Assembly (NCBI RefSeq): GCF_001975985.1
Contig: NZ_MTQF01000004.1
Span: 1-64,000 of the forward strand
DNA: 64,000 bases
Direction of reading: 5' to 3'
DNA from: [Flexibacter] sp. ATCC 35103
Lineage (GTDB): Bacteria > Bacteroidota > Bacteroidia > Flavobacteriales > Flavobacteriaceae
In this document: positions 52,736 through 61,584 of the stretch, piece after piece
How the letters are laid out: each line of letters starts with the position of its first letter
Numbering within the stretch: the first letter of the stretch is position 1
The notes under the pieces: generated by a model
The model's input: the letters and a program-made list of their open reading frames with translations, nothing else
Told to the model about the DNA's origin: nothing
Database searches by the model: none
Made by a program: the position numbers and the translations under genes

Positions 52736-53557
52736 ATGTCATTGCAAAATACTAACATCACTTCTAAAAATTACAAAAAGCTTTCTATTCAGGTTTCATT
52801 GAATGGATTTTCGTTTTGTTGTTTTGATACTCTAAATAATACGATTACCGCATTTAATGAAGTCAATTTTGATGCTACACAAAAAACATCAAAAATTGAA
52901 GATTTATATAGTGCTGCTTTTAAAAATCATCCGGAATTAAAAGATACTTACGACGAGATATTAGTCATTCATAATAATAATCTTTCGACTTTTGTACCTA
53001 CAGCTTTATTCGACGAAAATTTCCTGGGAAGCTATTTACAATATACCACAAAAGTTTTTGAGACTGATTTTTTTACTTTCGATCAAATTTCGAATTATGA
53101 AATGCATTCGGTTTATATTCCGTATATCAATATCAACAATTTTTTAATTGACAATGTTGGATCGTTTGACTATAAACATGTTAACAGTATTTTGGTCGAA
53201 AAACTTCTTGAAAGTTCAAAAAATAACGACCAGAAAAAAATGGTGGTGAATTTCAATCCGGATCATTTTGAGATTATTGTGGTACAAAATCAAAAGTTGC
53301 TATTATTCAATTCATTTGAATACCAGACTCCTGAAGATTTTCTATATTATATACTTTTTACGGCCGAACAACTAAGTTTAAATCCGGAAAGTTTTCCATT
53401 GGAACTTTTAGGGACAATACATCAAAACGATGCATTTTATGCCATTGCATATAAATACATTCGTCATATATCCTTTTTGGATGTAAGCACATTACAAGAA
53501 AAAAATAGTTTTTCAACTGCACAAAATCAAAAACATTATATCTTATTTCAATCATGA
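52736..53557 (+). CDS. DUF3822-family protein
   Basis: The 273-residue protein has an actin/hexokinase-like fold pattern in two halves (start YKKLSIQVSLNGFSFCCFDT, and VVNFNPDHFEIIVVQNQKLLLFNSF at about 170-195, quoted in part). It is found in Bacteroidota next to rsmD, and here its stop overlaps the rsmD start (ATGA). No enzymatic motif is seen. The coupling suggests a role near ribosome assembly, but this is inference only. Confidence 0.85.
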   Translation: MSLQNTNITSKNYKKLSIQVSLNGFSFCCFDTLNNTITAFNEVNFDATQKTSKIEDLYSAAFKNHPELKDTYDEILVIHNNNLSTFVPTALFDENFLGSYLQYTTKVFETDFFTFDQISNYEMHSVYIPYININNFLIDNVGSFDYKHVNSILVEKLLESSKNNDQKKMVVNFNPDHFEIIVVQNQKLLLFNSFEYQTPEDFLYYILFTAEQLSLNPESFPLELLGTIHQNDAFYAIAYKYIRHISFLDVSTLQEKNSFSTAQNQKHYILFQS

Positions 53558-54159
53558 GAATCATTTCAGGAAAATACAAAGGACGTCGCATTTCTCCGCC
53601 AAAAAACCTTCCTGTAAGACCTACTACTGACATGAGTAAAGAAGCATTATTTAATGTTTTGAACAATCATTTTAGTTTTGACGGCTTAAAGGTTTTAGAC
53701 TTATTTGCGGGAACAGGAAATATAAGTTTTGAATTCGCTTCACGCGGAAGCGCTCCAATAACCTCTGTTGATGGAGATTTTGGATGCGTAAAATTCATCA
53801 AACAAGTTTCATCAGAATATGATTTTGAAATTGCAGCAACTAAAAGTGATGTTTATAAATTTTTAGAAAACTGTAAAACTTCCTACGATATTATTTTTGC
53901 TGATCCTCCTTACGGATTAGATCAGACTGCGTTTGAAAAAATTGTTCTCACGGTTTTCGAAAGAGAATTGCTTCACGAAGACGGAATGATGATTATCGAA
54001 CACTCAAAATATACCAAAATGGAACATTTAAGTAATTTCTCTTTTCAGAAAAGTTATGGAGGTTCATTTTTTAGTTTCTTCGAATTAAACTCAACTGATG
54101 ATGACGAAGAACTTACAATAGATTTATCCGGCAAAGCTACAGAAGATGATGAAGGATAA
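53554..54159 (+). CDS. rsmD: 16S rRNA (guanine(966)-N(2))-methyltransferase
   Basis: The protein has 201 residues. The start MRIISGKYKGRRISPP, the phasing motif RPTTDMSKEALFNVL, the S-adenosylmethionine site DLFAGTGNISFE (about 49-60) and the catalytic FADPPYG (about 128-134) are all characteristic of RsmD. It methylates G966 of 16S rRNA. It overlaps the DUF3822 gene by 4 bases and is translationally coupled. The acidic C-terminal tail (DDDEELT, EDDEG) is an extension. Confidence 0.93.
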   Translation: MRIISGKYKGRRISPPKNLPVRPTTDMSKEALFNVLNNHFSFDGLKVLDLFAGTGNISFEFASRGSAPITSVDGDFGCVKFIKQVSSEYDFEIAATKSDVYKFLENCKTSYDIIFADPPYGLDQTAFEKIVLTVFERELLHEDGMMIIEHSKYTKMEHLSNFSFQKSYGGSFFSFFELNSTDDDEELTIDLSGKATEDDEG

Positions 54160-54177
54160 TCTTTCAATTTAAAATAT

Positions 54178-54208
54178 AAAAATTCCCTTGAAATTCAAGG
54201 GAATTTTT
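54178..54208 (+). terminator. Intrinsic terminator after rsmD
   Basis: AAATTCCCTTGAA pairs with TTCAAGGGAATTT and is followed by T residues, 19 bases after the stop codon. Confidence 0.8.
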
Positions 54209-54400
54209 TGTTTTTACTTAAATCGGTTTGAAGTTTCTTCCATACTTTTTCCTGTAAAATCAGTTTCTTTTATGCGTATCCCAATAAGGAAAGCAGGAAG
54301 AAAAACAGAATCAGAAAAAGTTTTACGGGTAAATAAAGGTTCATTTTTAATTAAATTTTAGATTGAATTCTGCAAAAGTGCTTTTAAAAAAAGGTTCCGT
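54209..54400. other. Intergenic spacer upstream of the two-component operon
   Basis: No convincing gene. A minus-strand frame at 54270-54344 would encode a 24-residue hydrophobic peptide (MNLYLPVKLFLILFFFLLSL...), listed under rejected items. Confidence 0.3.
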
Positions 54401-54462
54401 AGGTTAATGGAAGGTTAATGCCAGGTTAATACGAAAATTGTCTTATAAAAGCTTTATTTTTG
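54401..54462 (+). promoter_or_regulatory. Three 11-bp-spaced AGGTTAAT repeats and -7 box of the two-component operon
   Basis: AGGTTAAT occurs at 54401, 54412 and 54423, exactly one helical turn apart, a pattern typical of OmpR/PhoB-type response regulators. TATTTTTG (54455-54462) matches TAnnTTTG and lies 18 bases before the kinase ATG. Autoregulation by the downstream response regulator is the likely reading. Confidence 0.7.
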
Positions 54463-54480
54463 GAATGCATTTAAACTTTT

Positions 54481-55839
54481 ATGAAACAAAGAATCAATTT
54501 ATTAATAGCATTTTCTGTCATCGCTTTGATTGTCTTATCAACGGTGCAATGCTATCTCGTTAAAACTACTTATGATTACAAAGTGGCACAGTTTCATACT
54601 GAAATCAAGAATAAAATTGCTCAAATCTCAAATAATTACAGTGATATAGATTCGGTACTTGTTGCTAAAAAGGAAGCACTTTACAAACAATTATCTGAAA
54701 ACTATATTCAGGGAAAAAACAGCAAATCTCAAGTTAAAACTTATATTCTTGAAAACGAATACAATGATGTTTTAACACAGAAAATTCAAAGTAAGTTCAA
54801 AAGAGATTTACCCAATCTAAAAATAGATTTTGCCATTGTCCTGAATAAATTTGTGTTGTACCAAAACGCCAAAAAAGCGGACACTATTTTTTCTGAAAAG
54901 CCTTTTATTCAAAATAAATTATATGGAAATCTGGCGTCATTAAATCATGCTTTTTTGGTTCGGAATTATGTTGGCACTACAAATGGTATTTATCAAAACC
55001 AGGATTATAAATTATTGACAGAAGATTCGATGTATATTTCTGTAATCGATTGGGAAATGATCATTTTAAGACGAATGACTTTTATACTAATTTTATCTTT
55101 ACTGTCGATTTTAACACTTATAATGCTTTTTGTAATTGCTATCAGAGCTTTAATAAAACAAAAAAAAGTGAGCGATGTCAAAACTGACTTCATCAATAAT
55201 ATTACGCACGAACTCAAAACACCTTTGGCAACTTTGAGTATTTCTACTAAAATCCTGGAGCAGAAAAACATTAGGGATAATGATGTAAATTTCAATTCGA
55301 TTGTAAATACTATTTCAAGACAGAACAATCGTTTACAAAGTTTAATCGATCAGGTTATGGCTAATTCACTGGCAGAAAACGACATAGAATTACACAAGGA
55401 AAAAATAGAAACTGAAGATTTTCTGCTTGCTATTGTAAACGATTTTAAACTCACTTATCCGAAAATCAATATTGAAACCAATTTTCAAACGCAGAAAACA
55501 AATCTAATTCTGGATAAATTTTATCTGACTACGGCACTTTTAAATGTTCTTGAAAATGCTGTAAAATACGGTTCTAATACGATTACAATAAAAACAAATC
55601 TAATTCAAAATCAATTTTCGATTAGTGTTGAAGATGACGGAATTGGAATTGAAAAGAACAAACAATCACTTCTTTTTGAAAAATTCTATCGCGTAGAACA
55701 AGGAAATCTTCATAATACAAAAGGCTTAGGTTTAGGATTGTATTATGTCGATCAAATTATAAAAGCGCATCAGGGCTCTGTTAGGGTTGTGAGTGATTTA
55801 GGAAAAGGAACTCAGTTTACTATTTTATTAAAAGTTTAA
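54481..55839 (+). CDS. Sensor histidine kinase
   Basis: The protein has 452 residues with a membrane segment at about 7-27, a periplasmic sensing region (about 30-195) and a second membrane segment (about 200-224). The phosphoacceptor helix NNITHELKTPLATL places the autophosphorylated residue at His243. The ATPase domain has N box ALLNVLENAVKYG, G1 DDGIGIE and G2 GLGLGLYYV. No HAMP domain is apparent. It is cotranscribed with the response regulator that follows 10 bases later. The signal it senses is not known. Confidence 0.93.
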   Translation: MKQRINLLIAFSVIALIVLSTVQCYLVKTTYDYKVAQFHTEIKNKIAQISNNYSDIDSVLVAKKEALYKQLSENYIQGKNSKSQVKTYILENEYNDVLTQKIQSKFKRDLPNLKIDFAIVLNKFVLYQNAKKADTIFSEKPFIQNKLYGNLASLNHAFLVRNYVGTTNGIYQNQDYKLLTEDSMYISVIDWEMIILRRMTFILILSLLSILTLIMLFVIAIRALIKQKKVSDVKTDFINNITHELKTPLATLSISTKILEQKNIRDNDVNFNSIVNTISRQNNRLQSLIDQVMANSLAENDIELHKEKIETEDFLLAIVNDFKLTYPKINIETNFQTQKTNLILDKFYLTTALLNVLENAVKYGSNTITIKTNLIQNQFSISVEDDGIGIEKNKQSLLFEKFYRVEQGNLHNTKGLGLGLYYVDQIIKAHQGSVRVVSDLGKGTQFTILLKV

Positions 55840-55849
55840 TTACCTTATT

Positions 55850-56536
55850 TTGAAAAAATTACTTTTAGCCGAAGACGATTTTGATTTTGCTGCAATTTTA
55901 AAACAATATTTAGAACTGCATCAATTTGAAGTAATCTGGGCAGAAAATGGCGAAATAGCTTTAGACTATTTTAGAAATCAGGCTTTTGACATTTGTATTT
56001 TTGATGTCATGATGCCAAAATTAGACGGATTTTCATTGGCCGAAAAAATAATTACAATCAGTCCTGAGATTCCGTTTATTTTTCTAACTGCCAGAAAGTT
56101 AAAAGAAGACAAAATCATTGGATTAAAACTAGGTGCAGACGATTATATCATAAAACCTTTTGAAGTCGACGAACTCGTTCTGCGTTTGCAGAATATTCTA
56201 AAGAGAATCGAACAAAGAAGAAGTCTGGACGGAGATACTATAATCGAAATTGGTTCTTATATTTTTGATAATGAAAGATTGACCCTAAGCAATAAAAATC
56301 ATGTCCAGCAGCTTACAGAAATGGAAGCTTCTCTTATTGAATATTTATATCTAAACCATAACCAGTTATTAAAAAGGGACCAAATTTTAATGTCAGTGTG
56401 GAAAAAAGATGATTATTTCTCAGGACGAAGTATGGATGTTTTTATCAGCAGGCTTAGAAAATATTTTAATTCAGATCCAAAGATCAGTATTGAAAGCACT
56501 CGAAATATTGGTTTAGAATTTAAAATAACTTCCTAA
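55850..56536 (+). CDS. OmpR-family response regulator
   Basis: The protein has 228 residues from a TTG start (MKKLLLAEDDFDFA), which lies 10 bases after the kinase stop and gives the correct receiver start. The receiver domain has the acidic pair (Glu8, Asp9, Asp10), phosphoacceptor Asp52 (FDVMMPKLDG), Thr (FLTARK) and Lys (YIIKPF). The C-terminal winged helix (about 130-226) shows LTEMEASLIEYLYLN and the RSMDVFISRLRKYF recognition helix. It probably binds the 11-bp repeats upstream of the kinase gene. Confidence 0.93.
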   Translation: MKKLLLAEDDFDFAAILKQYLELHQFEVIWAENGEIALDYFRNQAFDICIFDVMMPKLDGFSLAEKIITISPEIPFIFLTARKLKEDKIIGLKLGADDYIIKPFEVDELVLRLQNILKRIEQRRSLDGDTIIEIGSYIFDNERLTLSNKNHVQQLTEMEASLIEYLYLNHNQLLKRDQILMSVWKKDDYFSGRSMDVFISRLRKYFNSDPKISIESTRNIGLEFKITS

Positions 56537-56599
56537 TTTTTACTGTAAATGATATAAGTTTTAAAATCAATTGTATAACGTTTCGCATACAAAGCATAA

Positions 56600-56607
56600 T
56601 ACATTTG
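56600..56607 (+). promoter_or_regulatory. -7 element of the small membrane protein gene
   Basis: TACATTTG matches TAnnTTTG and ends 26 bases before the ATG at 56634, which supports that start over upstream in-frame codons. Confidence 0.45.
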
Positions 56608-56633
56608 TAATGAAACATTTAAAACCAAACATC

Positions 56634-56828
56634 ATGAACCTAAAAAGATTTTTCGGAGGATTATTAACAATCCTTGGAATAGTTGGTTTGATTTACACAG
56701 CAGTTATATTTGCAGGTACTTCAGGCGAAACGAGAGACATTAAATCATTAATTATTTACGGCATATTAGGTATTGTATTTTTCATGTCAGGAATAAGTTT
56801 AGTGCGCGCAACAAAAGACGAAGCATAA
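56634..56828 (+). CDS. Small two-helix membrane protein
   Basis: The 64-residue protein (MNLKRFFGGLLTILGIVGLI...) has two hydrophobic helices, about 8-26 and 42-60, joined by a short polar loop (GTSGETRDIK), and a basic/acidic tail. Longer in-frame starts at 56571 and 56610 exist, but the -7 box at 56600 lies inside them. The family resembles small integral membrane proteins of unknown function in Flavobacterium. It may belong to the response of the two-component system just upstream, which is unproven. Confidence 0.65.
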   Translation: MNLKRFFGGLLTILGIVGLIYTAVIFAGTSGETRDIKSLIIYGILGIVFFMSGISLVRATKDEA

Positions 56829-56830
56829 AT

Positions 56831-57748
56831 TTAAGACAATAATACATTACTTATTTTTTCGTACAGAGGGGTTTTTACGCCATATTTCAAACCTTCTTCA
56901 ACAACAAATTTTGTTAGCGAAGAAGCCTCTATTTTATTACCTGCCAAATAATCTCTGTGCATAGATGAAGTCGCTTCTTTAGGCGATTTTTCTAGTTTTA
57001 TGATAGTCTGATTTACAATATCATGCGGTAATTGTAAGCCTTTTGCTTTGGCAACTAATTCGATTTCATGAAGCAATTCTACATAAATTGCTTTAGAATC
57101 CTTATTGCTTAATATGCTACCTATATTTTGGTTTAAATAAGAAGTTGCTGAGGCCAGAGCTGATATAAAAATGAATTTTTCCCAAACTGTTTCTTCAATA
57201 TTATCTGCTAAATAACTTTCGATTTTAGCTTTCTGAAAAATGTTTTGCAACTCGTTTAATTTTGAAAATGAGGCAGTTTTAGATCCAAAAAATAATTTTT
57301 CATAAAAACCAATTTTTCGGATTGTTCCCGGCGAAAAAATCATCGAAATGATATAGACACAACCTTGCAAAACTTCATTTGACGGAAATATTTTCCTGAT
57401 CCGTTCCGGTGCATCAACACCATTATATAAGGGGAGAATTGTTGTTTGGGGCGTAATACAGTCTTGTAACGAAAGTAAACTTTCCTCAATATCATAGGTT
57501 TTGGTTGCGCAGATTAAATAATCTAATTTGCCTATTTCATCCGGATTATTAGAAACTAATTTTGGATAAACAACGGTTTCCGAATCATCAGTAATAATTT
57601 TCAAGCCGTTTTCAGCAATGGCTTTTTGGGTTTCACCGCGTGCGATAAAAACCACTTCAACCTTATCAGACTTATAATATGCTTTTGCTAAAAGTCCGCC
57701 AAAATAACCACCTACTCCACCGAGTCCTAAAATTCCAATTTTTGTCAT
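56831..57748 (-). CDS. panE: 2-dehydropantoate 2-reductase
   Basis: The protein has 305 residues. The N-terminal Rossmann motif GILGLGGVGGYFGGLLA (about 4-20), the central block PLYNGVDAPERI (about 106-117), the catalytic-type lysine in EETVWEKFIFISALA (about 185-199) and the late SSMHRDYLAGNKIE (about 250-263) match ketopantoate reductase. It makes pantoate from ketopantoate with NADPH in coenzyme A synthesis. Some members are paralogues with other 2-oxoacid substrates, so the exact role is probable rather than certain. Confidence 0.85.
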   Translation of the reverse strand: MTKIGILGLGGVGGYFGGLLAKAYYKSDKVEVVFIARGETQKAIAENGLKIITDDSETVVYPKLVSNNPDEIGKLDYLICATKTYDIEESLLSLQDCITPQTTILPLYNGVDAPERIRKIFPSNEVLQGCVYIISMIFSPGTIRKIGFYEKLFFGSKTASFSKLNELQNIFQKAKIESYLADNIEETVWEKFIFISALASATSYLNQNIGSILSNKDSKAIYVELLHEIELVAKAKGLQLPHDIVNQTIIKLEKSPKEATSSMHRDYLAGNKIEASSLTKFVVEEGLKYGVKTPLYEKISNVLLS

Positions 57749-57793
57749 AAATTTTATTTTTTAGCCATTAATTATTTGTGTGATTTCTCCTCC

Positions 57794-57858
57794 GTCGAAA
57801 TGACAAAATTGAGATAAAAATCCGCGTTTTCGCAATAGCGAATCCGTAAAATCCGCGT
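57794..57858. repeat. Dispersed repeat copy B
   Basis: GTCGAAATGACAAAA followed by AAAAATCCGCGTTTT and ATAGCGAATCCG matches the second half of the repeat at 45581-45697 closely. It lies between the symporter and panE genes. Confidence 0.5.
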
Positions 57859-57874
57859 GCCATTCAACGCAACG

Positions 57875-59125
57875 TTACTTTTCTAAAACAGGATCAAGAT
57901 TTAGCTCCGTAAAATCATGCTCACTTTTCGAAATTATAATCGTTGCAACTGTATTTCCAATTAAATTAGTTATCGCTCTTGCTTCACTCATAAATTTATC
58001 AACTCCCAATAAAAAAGCCAAACCTTCAACCGGAATTTTATGCAATGCCGTTAAAGTTGATGCCAGAACAATAAATCCGCTTCCGGTAACACCTGCCGCG
58101 CCTTTTGAGGTAATCATCAGAATCCCGATAACGCTCAGGATTTCGAAAAAACTCAAATGAACATCATATAATTGGGCGAGAAATATCACCGACATAGACA
58201 AATAAATCGAAGTTCCGTCGAGATTAAAAGAATATCCCGTGGGAATCACCAATCCTACAACCGATTTACTACACCCCATTTGTTCCAGTTTTACCATAAT
58301 ACTTGGCAAAGCTGCCTCAGAAGACGATGTTCCCAGAACCAGTAAAAGTTCTTCTTTGATGTATTTTAAAATAGAAAGAATACTGATTTTATAATATTTC
58401 AGAATACTGCCTAAAATCAGGAATACAAACAACGCCATAGTCAGGTAAACACACAACATCAGTTTGCCAAGCGGAATCAAAGTCTGTAATCCAAACTTGC
58501 CAATTGTATACGCCATTCCGCCAAATGCACCAATTGGCGCAAGATACATGACATATTTCAAGCCCAGAAAAACCACTTTTGAAAAGCGATCTAAAACCAA
58601 AATCGTTTGTTCTCTTTTTTTATAAAAATTCAAAGCGATTCCGCAAATAATTGCTGCGAGTAAAACTTGTAAGGTAAAATTCGAAAAGAAAAATTCCAGC
58701 CAGGAAAAATCTTTTGCTGCACCATTTGTATATTGACTGGCATCACCAAGTGTCAAACCTGATTTATCAATTTTTCCGGGTTTAAAAAAATAAGCTACAG
58801 CAACACCAATCGCGAGTGCAATTGTCGAAACTACTTCAAAATATCCAAGTGCCTTGACACCAATTCGCCCTACTTTTTTCAGGTTTCCCATACCTGAAAT
58901 TCCCAAAACGATCGTAAGAAAGATTATCGGACCAATAAAAATTTTGATAAGTGTTATAAATTTAGCTCCCAGAATTTCCATTTTCACGCCATTTGCAGGC
59001 GAAAAATGTCCCAGTAAGATTCCCTCAATTATAGCAATCAAAACCCAAAAAGTAAGATTGGTAATTATAGTATAAAAAATACTTTTTTTAGATTTAGCAG
59101 TAGGTTTTTGAGAGGTTATATTCAT
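57875..59125 (-). CDS. Dicarboxylate/amino acid:cation symporter (DAACS family)
   Basis: The protein has 416 residues with eight or so membrane helices and two re-entrant hairpins. The serine-rich hairpin GTSSSEAALPSIM (about 283-295), the transport motif GYSFNLDGTSIYLSM (about 313-327) and the late TSKGAAGVTGSGFIVL are those of GltP/DctA carriers. It imports C4-dicarboxylates or glutamate/aspartate with sodium or protons; the substrate cannot be fixed from sequence alone. Confidence 0.92.
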   Translation of the reverse strand: MNITSQKPTAKSKKSIFYTIITNLTFWVLIAIIEGILLGHFSPANGVKMEILGAKFITLIKIFIGPIIFLTIVLGISGMGNLKKVGRIGVKALGYFEVVSTIALAIGVAVAYFFKPGKIDKSGLTLGDASQYTNGAAKDFSWLEFFFSNFTLQVLLAAIICGIALNFYKKREQTILVLDRFSKVVFLGLKYVMYLAPIGAFGGMAYTIGKFGLQTLIPLGKLMLCVYLTMALFVFLILGSILKYYKISILSILKYIKEELLLVLGTSSSEAALPSIMVKLEQMGCSKSVVGLVIPTGYSFNLDGTSIYLSMSVIFLAQLYDVHLSFFEILSVIGILMITSKGAAGVTGSGFIVLASTLTALHKIPVEGLAFLLGVDKFMSEARAITNLIGNTVATIIISKSEHDFTELNLDPVLEK

Positions 59126-59163
59126 GAAAGTAGATTAGAGAGTTTCACAAATATATAAAAAAT

Positions 59164-59472
59164 GCAGACCTGTAAGCCGGATTCTGTCCCTGATAAATCA
59201 GAGCCTTATCATTTATCTAGATCCCGCATTACTACGAGACTCAAGCTACCTACCCTTCAACAACGGACGAGAAGCCCTTAAATGCTGATATACTTGGTAT
59301 TTCACCGCATAGAGTTTACCTGGTTTCACTACAGCATTACCTGTACATACTTTCTGTTGCACTTGTCCTTGCGTTATTTCTAACACCGACGGGTGTTACC
59401 CGCTATGCTTCTCTGTGGTGTCCGGACTTTCCTCCCTCCCAATAAATCAGGACGACGATAAGGCGGTCTGCG
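59164..59472 (-). ncRNA. rnpB: RNase P RNA (bacterial type A)
   Basis: Read on the minus strand, the RNA starts GCAGACC (59466-59472) and ends GGTCTGC (59164-59170), which pair as P1. Conserved blocks are GAGGAAAGTCCGGACACC (CR I), AGAATCCGGCTTACAGG (CR V) near the 3' end and a GCAAGGACAAGTGCAACAG-like segment. The length of about 309 nt is typical of Bacteroidota. It is the catalytic RNA that matures tRNA 5' ends. A -7 box is just upstream. Confidence 0.95.
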
Positions 59473-59475
59473 GCG

Positions 59476-59483
59476 CAAAAGTA
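59476..59483 (-). promoter_or_regulatory. -7 element of rnpB
   Basis: On the minus strand TACTTTTG matches TAnnTTTG and lies about 4 bases before the RNA start. The -33 box is not clear. The same octamer is found at the left edge of the window. Confidence 0.6.
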
Positions 59484-59597
59484 GCGATTTATCTACTAAG
59501 AATAATGATTTTAAATTTTAGATTTTAGCCTCATTTTCATAATGATTTAATTTTAAATTAGTTATCTTTAAAATCCATAATTTTAAATTCAATTATC

Positions 59598-59891
59598 ATG
59601 ACTAGAATGTATCATTACGCAACTGTTTCAAAAGCTCTGGATCAATTACATGAAAAAGGATTTACTTGTGACTTTAATCTAAACTCAGAAATGATTAAAA
59701 AAAATCCTGAAAAATTTGAAATTGTACATGTGTATCGATACGAAGGGGATTCAGATCCCGGCGATGAGGCGGTTGTATACGGAATTAAATCAAATAACGG
59801 AAAAAAAGGCGTGTATGTAGCAGGCTTCTCAGCTGATTCTGATCAGGAAACTGCCAAGTTTTTATCCGATTTGAGTATTAAAGGAAGATGA
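59598..59891 (+). CDS. Small conserved hypothetical protein
   Basis: The 97-residue protein begins [21 protein letters not shown] and continues FTCDFNL...[23 protein letters not shown], with a mixed alpha/beta pattern. Homologues in Bacteroidota are sometimes labelled 'phosphoribosylpyrophosphate synthetase', but the sequence is far too short and has no PRPP-synthase motif, so that name is probably wrong. No signal peptide. It is followed by a palindromic terminator. Confidence 0.75.
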   Translation: MTRMYHYATVSKALDQLHEKGFTCDFNLNSEMIKKNPEKFEIVHVYRYEGDSDPGDEAVVYGIKSNNGKKGVYVAGFSADSDQETAKFLSDLSIKGR

Positions 59892-59897
59892 TAATAA

Positions 59898-59926
59898 GTC
59901 GCTGAGTAAAAATTTTACTCAGCGAC
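59898..59926. terminator. Palindromic hairpin between convergent genes
   Basis: GTCGCTGAGTAAAA pairs with TTTTACTCAGCGAC around one centre base. Each end lacks a long T-run outside the stem, but the inner T residues and location between convergent stops suggest termination. Confidence 0.6.
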
Positions 59927-59935
59927 ATAAAATGT

Positions 59936-60259
59936 TTAAGCGGTTATTTTCAAACTATTGATTTTACCATCTTTTAATTCAAAGTGATATTTTAAAACAA
60001 TAGGACTTCCTTCAAAAGTTCCTGTGCCTTTTGTAGTCAGTATGTTTGTTGTGTTACTTGTCGCAAACTCTAATACTTCAAGTTGAGTCTGATACATTTT
60101 ATTGGTCTTTTCATTCCATTTCATTATTTCATCCGGACCTTTGTGTATTTCATTTTCATCATACACTAAAGCTGTGTCCGAGAAACATTCTGAATAAGCT
60201 TTGCTGTCAAAATCTGCCTGTGCTTTAAGCAGCTCTAAAATTATAACGGGTAAATTCAT
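59936..60259 (-). CDS. NTF2-like (SnoaL-type) small protein
   Basis: The protein has 107 residues. The NTF2-like cone fold is indicated by LLKAQADFDSKAYSECFSDTALVYDENEIHKG at the start (about 8-39, in part), EIMKWNEKTN in the middle, and a C-terminal beta run (GSPIVLKYHFELKDGKINSLKI). Members are small enzymes or binding proteins. It follows the SDR gene on the same strand by about 31 bases and probably belongs to its operon. Confidence 0.85.
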   Translation of the reverse strand: MNLPVIILELLKAQADFDSKAYSECFSDTALVYDENEIHKGPDEIMKWNEKTNKMYQTQLEVLEFATSNTTNILTTKGTGTFEGSPIVLKYHFELKDGKINSLKITA

Positions 60260-60290
60260 CTCTTTTGTTTGTACTAGTTTTCATTAAATT

Positions 60291-61085
60291 TTAAATCGTA
60301 GGAATCGTTCCGCCATCAATTACAAACTCAGTTCCTGTAAGATAGTTGGCTCGCGGCGAAACCAGAAAACCAATTAGTTCTGCTACTTCTTCTGGTTTTG
60401 CAGGTCTGCCAAACGGTATGCCACCCAACGCATCCATAACACTTTGAGTTGCTTCTTCGACTGTACTATTTGAGCTTTCTGCAATTCTTTCCATCATTCG
60501 GTTTGCTGATGTTGTCATGATCCATCCCGGTGAAACCGTAAGTACGCGGACTCCTTTTGGAGAAACTTCATTAGACAAACTCTTGCTATAATTAATTAAT
60601 CCTGCTTTTGCTGCTGCATAAGGCAAAGTCGAATCAAATAAGGGCAATTTTCCCTGAATGGAAGCAATGTGAATAATAACACCTGTTTTTTGTTCTATCA
60701 TTCCGGGCAAAAAACCTCTGTCTAACCTTACAGGTGCAAACAAATTCGCCTGAAAAGTACGCTCCCAGTCTGCTTCTTTTAAAACTTCAAAACCACCGCC
60801 GGGAGTTTCTGAACTGCCCAGATTATTAATCAGGATATCAAGTTTGCCAAAGTTTGTTTTTATCTCTTCAATAACTTTTTCTGTACCACTTGAAGTACTC
60901 AAATCTGCCGAAATAAAATGCATTCCTTCATTCTCAAACTCAGGTTTGTTTCTTGCCGTAATAATTACCGTTGCACCGGCTTGCAATAATCGTTCAGCAA
61001 TTGCTTTTCCTGCTCCTTTTGTTCCGCCTGTTACCAAAGCAGTTTTGCCCGATAACTCCTTATTAAAATTAAATTCTTTTTCCAT
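60291..61085 (-). CDS. SDR-family NAD(P)-dependent oxidoreductase
   Basis: The protein has 264 residues from the ATG at 61085; a TTG 51 bases earlier gives an unnatural tail. The classical short-chain dehydrogenase motifs are TGGTKGAGKAIAERLL (cofactor site, about 18-33), NNLGSS (about 95), Ser in HIASIQG and YxxxK as YAAAKAGLINYSK (about 158-170). It reduces or oxidises an unknown substrate. It diverges from a damaged HxlR regulator gene, the usual partner of such stress- or quinone-responsive operons. Confidence 0.9.
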   Translation of the reverse strand: MEKEFNFNKELSGKTALVTGGTKGAGKAIAERLLQAGATVIITARNKPEFENEGMHFISADLSTSSGTEKVIEEIKTNFGKLDILINNLGSSETPGGGFEVLKEADWERTFQANLFAPVRLDRGFLPGMIEQKTGVIIHIASIQGKLPLFDSTLPYAAAKAGLINYSKSLSNEVSPKGVRVLTVSPGWIMTTSANRMMERIAESSNSTVEEATQSVMDALGGIPFGRPAKPEEVAELIGFLVSPRANYLTGTEFVIDGGTIPTI

Positions 61086-61177
61086 GTTGTTTGTTTTATA
61101 CAGGACAAATTTCGACAGTATCACGGGTTCCCACAATTACGGAAAACCGAATTGCATAGGGATAAATTTTTCTCCTA

Positions 61178-61208
61178 TTGTACAGTTTAGAACATTAAGT
61201 TAAATTTG
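61178..61208 (+). promoter_or_regulatory. Promoter of the HxlR gene
   Basis: TTG (61178-61180), a 20-nt spacer and TAAATTTG (61201-61208) match the Bacteroidota pattern closely. The predicted transcript start falls on or beside the ATG at 61214, so the mRNA may be leaderless. Confidence 0.55.
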
Positions 61209-61213
61209 TATAT

Positions 61214-61584
61214 ATGTATGAAAGAAAAATTCCTTTGAACTTAAATTGTGGCCTGGACCTGATTGGAGAAGTGCTTTACGGCAAATGGAAAATTCGTTTG
61301 CTATGGTTCATCAATGAAGGATTTCAGCGACCAAGCGAACTACAACGAAAAATTCCGGATGCTTCCAGAAGAGTTCTGAATATTCAGTTAAAAGAACTGG
61401 AACAACATGCATTAGTATCCAAATTATTTATGCACAAATGCCGCCCAAAGTCGAATACAGCCTGACCGATTTTGGAAAAACAATCATACCAATAATTTCT
61501 GATTTAGGAAACTGGGGAGATAAAAATCAGGAGCGTTTAAGAGAATCTATTCTTAAAGAACCTTTAAGTGATAATGCTGAATAA
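61214..61584 (+). pseudogene. HxlR-family regulator, frameshifted
   Basis: The first 70 codons read as a normal HxlR winged helix (LIGEVLYGKWKIRLLWFINEG, FQRPSELQRKIP, RRVLNIQLKELE, quoted in part). At about 61424 one base is missing relative to the expected frame. Reading on in the next frame gives IYAQMPPKVEYSLTDFGK and continues to a stop at 61582-61584, an ordinary HxlR C-terminus. The in-frame product of 83 residues ends KSNTA without the last wing. It may be a real mutation or a sequencing error. Joined, it would be about 123 residues, a normal length. Confidence 0.75.

Noticed and set aside
54270..54344. 24-codon hydrophobic frame on the minus strand (start MNLYLPVKLF)
   Set aside because: No promoter, terminator or conservation evidence, and hydrophobic frames arise easily in AT-rich DNA.
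59598..59891. Naming this gene a phosphoribosylpyrophosphate synthetase
   Set aside because: At 97 residues, with no PRPP-binding or ATP-binding motif, the label used for some homologues is not supported.
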